From the NCBI GenBank assembly GCA_035259385.1, contig DATFWL010000433.1:23164-87163 (forward strand): a stretch of 64,000 bases of DNA, in the 5' to 3' direction. This stretch comes from QHWK01 sp035259385. GTDB taxonomy: Bacteria; Acidobacteriota; Vicinamibacteria; Vicinamibacterales; CAVVIG01. The notes under the pieces were generated by a model that worked only from the letters and a program-made list of their open reading frames with translations, was not told the origin of the DNA and searched no databases. A program made the translations under genes and the position numbers. Shown in pieces: positions 26,090 through 34,123 of this stretch (its first letter is position 1; each line of letters begins with the position of its first letter).

Positions 26090-26938
26090 ATGGCGCCAGC
26101 CGACGAAAGACCGGGACCGGTGTCGCCCGCGCGACCTTCGACATTCGCGTTCGGATCGACCTCGCTGTTGATCGCGGCCGTCGTGCTGGTGAGCGCCGCT
26201 GGAAGCTTTGGCGCCGTCCGCGCCTGGTTCCCGAAGGTGCGGGCCGCGCCTGCGGCCGCGCCCGGCGCGCGGGATCTGGAGCTGCCGAGACCGATCGAAT
26301 CGCGGACCGCGGCTGGACGGCTGTCGATCGTGACCGATCCTGCAGGCGCGAGAGTGGAAGTCGATGGGCGCCCGCACGGCCTGTCGCCAGTGGTGATCGA
26401 CGGACTCGCGGCCGCGGAGCACCGGATCACGGTGATGTCGGACAGCGGTGTCGCCCAGCGGACGATCGCCGTGTCGAACGGCGTCGTGACCGAAGTGGTG
26501 TTCTCGATGCCGCGGCCGACGGCGCCGGTTGCCGGGTGGGTGACGGTCGCGTCGCCGTTCCCCGTCGAGGTGGTCGAGCGCGACGAGGTGGTCGGCATGA
26601 GCGGCGCGAAGATCATGCTCGCGGCCGGCAAGCACGAGGTGGTGCTGCGCAACGAGAGCGTCGGCTTCGAGGCGCCGCGCACGATCACCGTGGCGCCGGG
26701 CCGCGTCACCGCCGTCGAGATCGACCCGCCGAAGGGAGCCCTCAACGTGAACGCCCGGCCGTGGGCCGACGTCCTGATCGACGGTGAGATCGTCGGACAG
26801 ACGCCGCTGTCGAATCTGTCGCTGGCGGTCGGGCCGCACGATGTGACGTTTCGCCATCCGCAGCTGGGCGAGCGGACCGAGCGGATCGTGGTCACCGCGC
26901 GGGGCGTGAACCGGGTCGCCGTCGATCTCAGCAAATGA
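26090..26938 (+). CDS. PEGA-domain membrane-anchored protein
   Basis: The 282-residue protein has one N-terminal transmembrane helix (about 24-45, LLIAAVVLVSAAGSFGAV). Then come tandem PEGA-type beta domains: GRLSIVTDPAGARVEVDGRPHGLSPVVIDGL and KGALNVNARPWADVLIDGEIVGQTPLSNLSLAVGPHDVTFRHP. A diverged copy lies between them (about 145-215). GAGGAGA about nine bases upstream fixes the ATG at 26090. Its last codons overlap the next gene by four bases (ATGA). PEGA domains sit outside the cytoplasm and are thought to bind cell-wall or other surface partners. It leads a three-gene operon. Confidence 0.82.
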   Translation: MAPADERPGPVSPARPSTFAFGSTSLLIAAVVLVSAAGSFGAVRAWFPKVRAAPAAAPGARDLELPRPIESRTAAGRLSIVTDPAGARVEVDGRPHGLSPVVIDGLAAAEHRITVMSDSGVAQRTIAVSNGVVTEVVFSMPRPTAPVAGWVTVASPFPVEVVERDEVVGMSGAKIMLAAGKHEVVLRNESVGFEAPRTITVAPGRVTAVEIDPPKGALNVNARPWADVLIDGEIVGQTPLSNLSLAVGPHDVTFRHPQLGERTERIVVTARGVNRVAVDLSK

Positions 26939-27846
26939 GACGAAGCAAGGCCGCAATGATCGCGAGCGCGGTTCTCGTCGCGCTCCTGGTCACGCCGTCG
27001 ATCGTGACGGCCCAGGACGACCCGCTCAAGACGGCTCGCGATCTGTACGCGTCGGCGGCGTACGACGAAGCGCTTGCCGAACTGGCGCGCGTCGCGTCGG
27101 CCGCGGCGACGCCTGCGACAACGCGCGAGACCGATGCTTATAGGGCCTTCTGCCTGGTCGCGCTCGGGCGCGCCGCCGAAGCGCAGGCGGTCGCCGAGTC
27201 GCTCGTCCGCGGGGATCCGACGCTCTCGATCGATCAGTTTCCCGACGCGTCGCCGCGCATCGCGACGATGTTCGCACAGGTGCGCCGGCGCGTGCTGCCG
27301 CAGCTGATCAAGGACGAGTATCGCAGCGCGCGCGCACGCGCCGTCGAGAGCGCGCCGGAGGCGCAATCGCAACTGCAGCACGTCCGCGATCTGCTCGGCA
27401 CGGCGGAGCAGATCGGCGCGTGGGACGAGACGCTCTCGGACCTGCGTCTGCTCGTCGACGGATTCCTGGAGCTTGCGCATGCCGCCGAGCCACAGAATCT
27501 GCCCGAGGCGGCGGCGGCAGCGGGGCCAGCGCCGCCGACGTCTCAGCCGGCCGCAGTTGTCTCACCAGCGGGCGTCGTTGCACCGGCGGCCGTCTTCCAG
27601 CCGCAGCCGAACGTCCCGCCCGAGCTGCTCGAGCTGGTGCGCCGTCTGCACCGCACGAGTATGATCGACGTCCTGATCAACGAGCGCGGGACGGTGGACA
27701 GCGTCACGGTGACGCAGTCGGTGAGCCCAGCCTACGACAAGCTGATCGTGGCTGCTGCCCGCACCTGGCGGTACACGCCCGCGCTGAAGGACGGCATTCC
27801 GATCAAATTCGTCAGCACGGTCGTGATCAATGCGAGCGAAAAGTAG
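26935..27846 (+). CDS. Exported TPR-like protein with TonB-like C-terminal domain
   Basis: A 303-residue protein with a signal peptide (ending IVTAQ). An alpha-helical TPR-like region comes first (about 30-150, LYASAAYDEALAELARV), then a Pro/Ala-rich linker (about 185-235). The C-terminal TonB-like domain (about 236-303) reads IDVLINERGTVDSVTVTQSVSPAYDKLIVAAARTWRYTPALKDGIPIKF. It lacks the N-terminal transmembrane helix of true TonB, so it is an exported TonB-C-domain protein rather than an energy transducer. It overlaps both neighbours (ATGA upstream, 17 bases downstream). Confidence 0.8.
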   Translation: MRRSKAAMIASAVLVALLVTPSIVTAQDDPLKTARDLYASAAYDEALAELARVASAAATPATTRETDAYRAFCLVALGRAAEAQAVAESLVRGDPTLSIDQFPDASPRIATMFAQVRRRVLPQLIKDEYRSARARAVESAPEAQSQLQHVRDLLGTAEQIGAWDETLSDLRLLVDGFLELAHAAEPQNLPEAAAAAGPAPPTSQPAAVVSPAGVVAPAAVFQPQPNVPPELLELVRRLHRTSMIDVLINERGTVDSVTVTQSVSPAYDKLIVAAARTWRYTPALKDGIPIKFVSTVVINASEK

Positions 27847-28411
27847 AGCGGACGTCGTCCCGAAGGCGATCATTGCGGCGATCGTCGGCACTCTGGCCGG
27901 CGGCGCCGCGGGCTTGTGGTCGCTGCGTCGCCCGCCTGCGATCGTCAACACCAGCTCCGCCGCACCCATGCGCGCCGCATCCCCCGTTGCCGCGCAACCG
28001 CCGGCAGCGCCAGCCATGAACGCCGCGGCGGATGCGTCACGGTCGGGCCCGATGGCGGTCGCGCCGGCGCCGCCGGCCGGTGCCCGCACGGAGGCGGGCG
28101 CGCCTCCTGCCCACGCTCCGCAAGCGGCGGCGAGGTCGGCAACTGCGGCTGCACCCGTGGTAGCCGCCGCAGACGGCGACGCACCTGTACTGCAGCGGGC
28201 GCGGACGCTCGCGCGCCGTCCCGACGTGACCGCACTGATCGCCCTACGCGAGGACGTCGTGCGCCGCGCCACCCAGCGCGGGGCCGCGGACTCCGTGCCG
28301 GTCAAGGCCGAACTGGAGGAGCTCGATCAACTCCTCAACGAGGCGCGAACGCTGCAGCTGAAGCTCGATGCCGAAGAATTCCGCAAGGCCGATTCCAAGC
28401 GACCGCGGTGA
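27830..28411 (+). CDS. Membrane-anchored Ala/Pro-rich protein with C-terminal helix
   Basis: A 193-residue product with a transmembrane helix (about 12-30, AIIAAIVGTLAGGAAGLWSL) and a long Ala/Pro-rich low-complexity stretch (about 40-118). The C-terminal helical, charged region (about 120-190; ALIALREDVVRRATQRGAADSVPVKAELEELDQLLNEARTLQLKLDAEEF) has coiled-coil character. The start overlaps the TonB-C-domain gene by 17 bases, making it the third gene of the operon. No family is recognised; a linker or partner of the upstream envelope proteins is likely. Confidence 0.68.
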   Translation: MRAKSRADVVPKAIIAAIVGTLAGGAAGLWSLRRPPAIVNTSSAAPMRAASPVAAQPPAAPAMNAAADASRSGPMAVAPAPPAGARTEAGAPPAHAPQAAARSATAAAPVVAAADGDAPVLQRARTLARRPDVTALIALREDVVRRATQRGAADSVPVKAELEELDQLLNEARTLQLKLDAEEFRKADSKRPR

Positions 28412-28451
28412 CCCGTCTGGGTTCGTAGGGGACGGCTCTCAGGTTGTCGAA

Positions 28452-28483
28452 CAGTAGGCCGGGCTCGAAGGCCCGGCCTACTG
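28452..28483. repeat. Perfect 13-bp palindrome, dispersed-repeat type
   Basis: CAGTAGGCCGGGC (28452-28464), loop TCGAAG, then its exact complement (28471-28483). It sits between convergent genes, so it may stall transcription from both sides, but it has no T-tract. The 'GTAGGCCGGGC' core is a familiar dispersed repeat in several environmental phyla. Confidence 0.65.
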
Positions 28484-28508
28484 GAAGTCATTCCGAACGC
28501 GCTCCTCG

Positions 28509-31500
28509 TCAGTGGCTCGCCGCTTTGCGCCGCGGCAGTCCTTCCGACTTCATGATCGCGTCCTGCAGGGCGACTTCGTTCCGGTCGGGCCTGCTGAAGT
28601 CGATGTGCTTCGTCAGCGCCAGCCACAACGGGCTGACCAGCTTGGCGAACTGCACGGGCTGCGCGTGGTACGGAGTGAAGTCGGGCGTGCTCGTGAACAG
28701 ATCACGGAGATCCGTCGCAGCCGCGTCGTACTGATTCAGCGGCGGCAGGCCAAGTATCAGGTTCGCCGTCTTGAAGATGCTGGCAAGGCTCGTATGCACC
28801 TTGCTGACGTACTGCTTCTTCACCCACGGGCCGATCGCCAGGAAGATCGAGCGGTGGCCGTCGACGTGATCGGCGCCGTTCTGCGTGTCGTCCTCGACTA
28901 CGAAGATCACCGTGTCCGTCCAGCACGGGCTGTTGGAGATGAGCTCGATGGTCAGGCCGAGCGCCGCGTCGTTGTCCTGCACGAATCGCTTGAACGACCA
29001 CGCCGGTCCGTTCGGGTTGACGTCGAGCGCGCCGCCGCCGTGATCGTTCGGGTAGTAGAGATCCACGTACGACGGCAGCCGGCACACGCCGCGGCTGCGG
29101 TCGATGAACTGGGTCTCGAACACGCGCTTGAAGCGATCGAACCGGTTGAACCGTGTCGGATCCTCGGGGAGCGGCGCGTCGGGAATGTGCGTGTTGAAGG
29201 TCGGGAACAGGTGATCGCTGTTGTCGCGGACCACCTTTTCCATCGGCACGTTGGCGTGCTCGCGTGCGCCGGTCGGCTCGGCGCCGCCGGGCTCGTCGAT
29301 GACGGCAAACTCGAACCCGTTGCCGAAGTTGATGACGCTCCTGCCGTGCCGGTTCAAGTGCAGGAACATCCCGCCGTGCTGGTTGAGATCGTTCGGCTCC
29401 GGTGACGCGTTGGCGTCGGTGAATCCGATGCGTCCTGGAAAGTCCTGAATCACCGCCGCGTCGTCGCCCGAATCCTGCCGCCGGCCGCCGTACGATGCCG
29501 GCCAGTGCGTTTCCTCCGATTCGGCCGTGTACTGGCCGGTCAGCCAGCGGTGACCGTCCGAGGACACCGACGGTTCGAGAAAGAAGTTGTCGCTGAAGGC
29601 GAAGCGCAGCGCGAGCTCGTGATGGTTGGGGCTCGCATCGACGCCCAGCGAGAATGCCGGCTCGCCGTTCACGGACACGCCCCGGCGCGTCTGCGTGATG
29701 TCGCCCAGCAGCAGATCGTGAGTCGCATTCTCCTTGTTGATGAAGACGACGTGCTTGATCTGCGCGCTCGGCTGTCCGGCGCGGCTCGGGATCGGAGTGT
29801 CGCGGTCGTTCCGATCGCGGCCGCCGCCGTCGCCGTCCTGATCGCTCCCGGGACGGCCGTTGCCCTGATCGCGATCCTCCCTGTTTGCATCGCCGAAGCC
29901 GTTGTTGGCGAGCACGCGGTCGGTGAACGCGTCAAGCTGGCGGTCCGACGGAATCGGAACGATGTTCACCGTCCCCAGGACGCTGAACTTCGGCGAGCGG
30001 CTCTCGCCGACGAGGTTCGGCCCGGCGCCGCGGCCGCGCGCATTCGCCACGTACAACGTGTGCCCGTCGGCGCTCACCTGCACGCTGCTCGGCCACCAGC
30101 CGGTCGGGATATGACCGACGACACGCCCGCGTTTTCCTTCGATCCGGATCACGCCGATCGCGTTGATGCCGGCCTCCGCCGCGTACAGCACGTCCTCGTC
30201 CGGGCTGAGCGCCAGCGACACCGGCTGCACGCCTTTCAACGATCGGTCCTGGCCGCGGAGCAGCGACAGGCCGATGCGGCCGCGCTCCGCGTAGGTGCCC
30301 GGATCGAGGATCGAGATGCTGTCGTTGTTGCCGTTCGCGACGTAGATGGCATCGGAGCCGGCGACGACCGCGTTGGGATGGCTGCCGCTGTAGGCGGCGA
30401 TCCCGTCGTCGGTTTCACCGACGAGCGGACCGGTCTTCACGATCTCGCGGCGCTGCGGCGCCTGCGGATTGCTGACGTCGAACACGAAGACCGAGGACGA
30501 CTCGGGGGCGTTGGGGCTGCCCAGCCCGGGAACGGTGTAGAGCCTGCTCGCTGGCACGTAGCCGCAGCGGATGCCGTCAGGATCCTGAAGGCTGTCCGGG
30601 AGGTTGCGCGGATCGACTTTGTTGATCGCAATCACGCGAGCGCTGGCGGTCTCGTCCGGATAGCCAGCGCCCGGAAAACAGAGTGGGTAATCGACGTTGT
30701 CGTTGCCGGTCGGATTCGTGGGCCGCAGATGCGCGTACTGGAAGACTCCGACGTGCGTCACCAATAGCGTCCGGTCGTTCGCGGTCAGCCCGATGCCGAA
30801 CGGATAGCGGCCCACGGCAACGCGACCAATCACGGCGGCGAAGTTGTCAGGCTCACTGATGCGGCCCAGCGGATCGACGCCCGTCTGGATGAGCGACGTG
30901 TCAATCACGTGGACCTTGAAGCCGGCTTGATCCACGACGAAGAGAAAGCGGCCGCTGCTGGTCAGCGCCATGTTCCCCGGGTACGCGCCTTTGAAATGCA
31001 GGCGCGGCGTCGGAACCACACTCAGCGGACGATCGAGCGGGTGTGTGGCGCCGTTCAGATTGACGGAGCCGATGATCTGTCCGGCGTCCGCGTCGGCGAT
31101 CCAGAGGTTGCCGTTCTCACCGCCCGACAGGTAAATGCGGCGGCTGTCGGGCGAGAACGTCACGCCCATGAAGCTGGCGTTGAGATCGATGCGCTTCACG
31201 GCCGGCGTCGGACTCGTGAGCTGCGTGATCAACGTCAGCGAGAACGGTCCGGCGCCGCTGTTCAGCGTGGCGAGAATCCGGCCATCGGGTGACAACGCCA
31301 TCCCGAACGGCTTCGGCGCCTGAACGTTCACCTCGGTGCCGGCGGGCGTCACCAGGCGGCCGTTGGGCAGGATCGCCGCTCTGACGCCGTCGATCACCGT
31401 GTCCGTGGTCGCAGGCCGGTTGCCGGCCGGCGCGGAGAAATTCAGGAAATCTGACAGCCGTCCGTCCTGTCCGCCGCGTTGCGCCGTGGCGGTCCAGTTC

Positions 31501-31580
31501 CCGGCTGTAACCAGTCCCAACACCAGGACGCCAGCCGCCAACGCAGTCAGCACCTTGTGTCGCGCGAAGCACACGCCCAT
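28509..31580 (-). CDS. YncE-type beta-propeller / phosphoesterase fusion (paralogue 1)
   Basis: A 1023-residue exported protein with signal helix VLTALAAGVLVLGLVTA. A YncE-like seven-bladed propeller region runs from about 60 to 620 (repeats such as VFVFDVSNPQAPQRR and AIYVANGNNDSISILDPG). An Asp/Gly/Arg-rich linker follows (about 625-665), then a PF04185-type phosphoesterase domain to the end. Metal-site motifs ASPNHHELA and VEDDTQNGADHVDGHR are kept, but the usual KENRTYD is KENATHD and the next ~30 residues differ, so this copy is the most divergent. GGAGG five bases before ATG 31580 fixes the start. Related proteins are annotated as 'bifunctional YncE family protein/alkaline phosphatase family protein'. 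Confidence 0.88.
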   Translation of the reverse strand: MGVCFARHKVLTALAAGVLVLGLVTAGNWTATAQRGGQDGRLSDFLNFSAPAGNRPATTDTVIDGVRAAILPNGRLVTPAGTEVNVQAPKPFGMALSPDGRILATLNSGAGPFSLTLITQLTSPTPAVKRIDLNASFMGVTFSPDSRRIYLSGGENGNLWIADADAGQIIGSVNLNGATHPLDRPLSVVPTPRLHFKGAYPGNMALTSSGRFLFVVDQAGFKVHVIDTSLIQTGVDPLGRISEPDNFAAVIGRVAVGRYPFGIGLTANDRTLLVTHVGVFQYAHLRPTNPTGNDNVDYPLCFPGAGYPDETASARVIAINKVDPRNLPDSLQDPDGIRCGYVPASRLYTVPGLGSPNAPESSSVFVFDVSNPQAPQRREIVKTGPLVGETDDGIAAYSGSHPNAVVAGSDAIYVANGNNDSISILDPGTYAERGRIGLSLLRGQDRSLKGVQPVSLALSPDEDVLYAAEAGINAIGVIRIEGKRGRVVGHIPTGWWPSSVQVSADGHTLYVANARGRGAGPNLVGESRSPKFSVLGTVNIVPIPSDRQLDAFTDRVLANNGFGDANREDRDQGNGRPGSDQDGDGGGRDRNDRDTPIPSRAGQPSAQIKHVVFINKENATHDLLLGDITQTRRGVSVNGEPAFSLGVDASPNHHELALRFAFSDNFFLEPSVSSDGHRWLTGQYTAESEETHWPASYGGRRQDSGDDAAVIQDFPGRIGFTDANASPEPNDLNQHGGMFLHLNRHGRSVINFGNGFEFAVIDEPGGAEPTGAREHANVPMEKVVRDNSDHLFPTFNTHIPDAPLPEDPTRFNRFDRFKRVFETQFIDRSRGVCRLPSYVDLYYPNDHGGGALDVNPNGPAWSFKRFVQDNDAALGLTIELISNSPCWTDTVIFVVEDDTQNGADHVDGHRSIFLAIGPWVKKQYVSKVHTSLASIFKTANLILGLPPLNQYDAAATDLRDLFTSTPDFTPYHAQPVQFAKLVSPLWLALTKHIDFSRPDRNEVALQDAIMKSEGLPRRKAASH

Positions 31581-31735
31581 CGTCGCCTCCTTGCTTGGAG
31601 TTCGGCGTGGACGGTACGGGGCGCGTGTGTAGATTCGTTGATCCCCGTGTAACTTCGAGTGCGTGAGTGCACCGAGAATCCGCCGCGGGCGATTGCCCTC
31701 GCACGACACCATCGCGTCAGCGATGCGTTCGAGCG

Positions 31736-32182
31736 CTACGTGGTATCGAAGCAGCCTTCGAACGAGTAGAGGAGGTTTCTCACCTCGGTGCCGTCCGACA
31801 TCTTGAGCCGCGGACCGCCAAGGCTCTCTCCTGCTGCCGTCGCCGTATAACAGCCGTCGGTGGTCACGAAGAGATCGAACGAATCGCGCAACGTCTGAAA
31901 ATCAGGACCGAGCCAGCGGAGCGTGCACGCCCACTCGCCGGCGCCCGCATCGCTCCCCGATGTCTGTCTGCGACAGCTCGCAGTCACCTGGAACTCAGAC
32001 GCATCCATCGGCGCCATCTCGAGCCACGACACCTGCACCTTGACGAGATTGGCGAACGTCGGCTCGATCGCCTGCTCGATTCGTGCGGACGTGATCGGAC
32101 TCGATCCACAGCACGATGTGGCGACCGCGGCGATCACTATCAGCGAGCGGCGGAGACACGTGCGTTTCATTCCGTCGTTCAT
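31736..32182 (-). CDS. Small lipoprotein of unknown function
   Basis: A 148-residue product with a lipoprotein signal (SLIVIAAVATSCCGSS; the lipobox cysteine is one of the pair). The mature part has WLEMAPMDASEFQVTASCRRQ and further cysteines (WACTLRW, DGCYTAT, EGCFDTT). It starts three bases after the stop of the ABC permease if ATG 32182 is used; ATG 32170 is an alternative. It is therefore the third gene of an ABC transporter operon and may be an associated envelope protein. No family recognised. Confidence 0.68.
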   Translation of the reverse strand: MNDGMKRTCLRRSLIVIAAVATSCCGSSPITSARIEQAIEPTFANLVKVQVSWLEMAPMDASEFQVTASCRRQTSGSDAGAGEWACTLRWLGPDFQTLRDSFDLFVTTDGCYTATAAGESLGGPRLKMSDGTEVRNLLYSFEGCFDTT

Positions 32183-32185
32183 CGT

Positions 32186-33004
32186 CTAGCCTGCGAAATC
32201 CCGCTGCTGTAACCAACGATAGGCGATCACAAGGCAGATCACGACGTATGCCATGCTCACCATCGATCCGTGGACGAGCGGCCCGTAGTACGGCGGCTCC
32301 GCCAGCAGCCCGTGCCAGGCGCCGAAGGCGGACGTGATCAGTGCCTGTCGAATCACCTCAGGGCCGTCGACGAACGCGTACAGTTGCATTACCAGCGCCG
32401 CGACGACCGGGATGCCGACTCCCGCCACACTGCTTCGCGTGGCGATCGAGAGGAGCACAGCGACTGCGGTGAGTCCGAAGCTCGGCAGCACGACGGTGGC
32501 CCATGCGAACGCGACGCGCGTCAGCGCGTGGGAAGGGGCAAGCAGCACACCAGACAGGCTGATCAGCGGTTGCGATCCGATCAGCAGCAGGCCAAAGGCG
32601 ACGCTGCTCAGCGCCAGCAGGCTTACTGAGAGCAGAGAGAAGCCCAGCGCCGTCACGACCTTTCCCGCGAACACCTCTGAACGGCTTCGTGAACGCGTGA
32701 GCACGGTCTTCCACGTGCCGTAGCGATCTTCGGCAGAGAACAGGTCGCCGCCGACGAGGCTGGTCAGGACGGGGAACAACCAGAACGCCGCGAAACCGAG
32801 GACGACGAGCGGCACCGCGAATCCCGATTCCTTCACGGAGCGCCCGAACAGCGTGTCCTCGGGCACACTGCTCTGCACTTTCATCGCCGCGGCGAACGCG
32901 AACGGGCCGGCCACGCATGCCGCCAGCGCGACACGCGCCTTCAGTTGGGCTGCCAGCTTGGAGCACTCCACACCGATCACCGCCGCGCAACCGCGGACGC
33001 TCAC
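32186..33004 (-). CDS. ABC-2-type transporter permease
   Basis: A 272-residue membrane protein with six hydrophobic segments. The EDRYGTWKTVLTRSRSRSEVFAGKVVTALGF motif after the second helix is the coupling region of ABC-2/NatB-like permeases. The GTG start overlaps the stop of the ATPase gene (GTGA). With the ATPase it forms an exporter; the substrate is unknown. Confidence 0.86.
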   Translation of the reverse strand: MSVRGCAAVIGVECSKLAAQLKARVALAACVAGPFAFAAAMKVQSSVPEDTLFGRSVKESGFAVPLVVLGFAAFWLFPVLTSLVGGDLFSAEDRYGTWKTVLTRSRSRSEVFAGKVVTALGFSLLSVSLLALSSVAFGLLLIGSQPLISLSGVLLAPSHALTRVAFAWATVVLPSFGLTAVAVLLSIATRSSVAGVGIPVVAALVMQLYAFVDGPEVIRQALITSAFGAWHGLLAEPPYYGPLVHGSMVSMAYVVICLVIAYRWLQQRDFAG

Positions 33005-33990
33005 GACGCTGCCTCCAGCTCCTGCACCTCGCGTGTGTCCTCAGACGGTGTGTGGTCAGGCGCGCGGCGATTGGCGTCCATCGTGAGTTCGAGGAACAGC
33101 GACTCGAGCGAGCGCGCGCGGCACTCCAGACTGCGGACGGCGATGTTGGCGCGACCCAGGCTGATGACGTAGGCGTCGAGGGCGTCGATGTCCGCCGAGA
33201 CGGTGACACCTCCACCGGCGACCTGCTCGACCTTCACGCGCGGCGACTGTGAGGCGAGCGCGAACGCGGCGGCGTCGTCGCTCGTGCGCAGCGCGTGCAT
33301 CGCCGCCGGCGCGCGCTTCCGCAGCTCCTCTACTGCGCCCGAGAAGACGACGCGTCCGTGATTGATGATGGTGACCGCGGTGCAGAGCTCCTCGACCTCC
33401 GCCATGTCGTGGCTGCTCAAGACCACCGCGGCGCCCTCGTCGGCGAGACGCCGCGCGAGGGCGCGCACGTCGCGAGCGCCCGCCGGATCGAGTGAGCTCG
33501 TCGGCTCGTCGAGAAACAGCAGCTGGGGCGATCGCAGGAGCGCGGCGGCGAGCCCGAGGCGTTGCCGCATGCCGGCCGAATACGCGCCGACGGCGACGTC
33601 GGCCTGCGCGGTGAGTCCTGCCTGCTCGAGCGCGGCGGCGACGCCGTCGCGGTCCGCAGATCCGTGCGCGTTGTCGAGACGCGATAGCAGCGCGAGGTTC
33701 CTCCGGGCCGAGAGGTACGGATAGAACGCGGGCGCTTCGACCAGACCCGCGACGCCGTCCGGCACGACGTCCGCGGCGGCGCCGAGCGGTTGGCCGAGCA
33801 GCTGCACCGTCCCGGCGTCGCGCCGGACAAGGCCGAGCAGGACGCGCATCAGCGTCGTCTTGCCGGCGCCGTTCGGGCCGAGCAGCCCGTGCAGCTCACC
33901 ATGACGCGCGACGAGATCGACCGTGCAGAGCGCGTCGCGGTCCCCGTACGCCTTGGATATGCCGATCGCCTCGAGGGCGATTCGTTCCAT
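33001..33990 (-). CDS. ABC transporter ATP-binding protein
   Basis: A 329-residue ATPase with Walker A GPNGAGKTT (38-46), signature YSAGMRQRLGLAAAL, Walker B LLFLDEPTSSLDP and the H-loop SSHD. The C-terminal 90 or so residues form the regulatory extension common in ABC-2 drug/antibiotic-type exporters. ATG 33990 (MERIALEA) is preferred; an upstream ATG at 34008 is possible. First gene of a three-gene operon with permease and lipoprotein, lying between two YncE/phosphoesterase genes. Confidence 0.9.
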   Translation of the reverse strand: MERIALEAIGISKAYGDRDALCTVDLVARHGELHGLLGPNGAGKTTLMRVLLGLVRRDAGTVQLLGQPLGAAADVVPDGVAGLVEAPAFYPYLSARRNLALLSRLDNAHGSADRDGVAAALEQAGLTAQADVAVGAYSAGMRQRLGLAAALLRSPQLLFLDEPTSSLDPAGARDVRALARRLADEGAAVVLSSHDMAEVEELCTAVTIINHGRVVFSGAVEELRKRAPAAMHALRTSDDAAAFALASQSPRVKVEQVAGGGVTVSADIDALDAYVISLGRANIAVRSLECRARSLESLFLELTMDANRRAPDHTPSEDTREVQELEAAS

Positions 33991-34123
33991 GATTGACCGG
34001 CTGATCACGTCGGACGTGCGCGGCTGCGGTGCGAGCCGCGCACGCCCGAGCGCAGACGACGCGACGAACGAATCGAGTCACTCATGACGTTCTGCTCGTC
34101 GAGGAAACCCGCTCGTCCGACGC

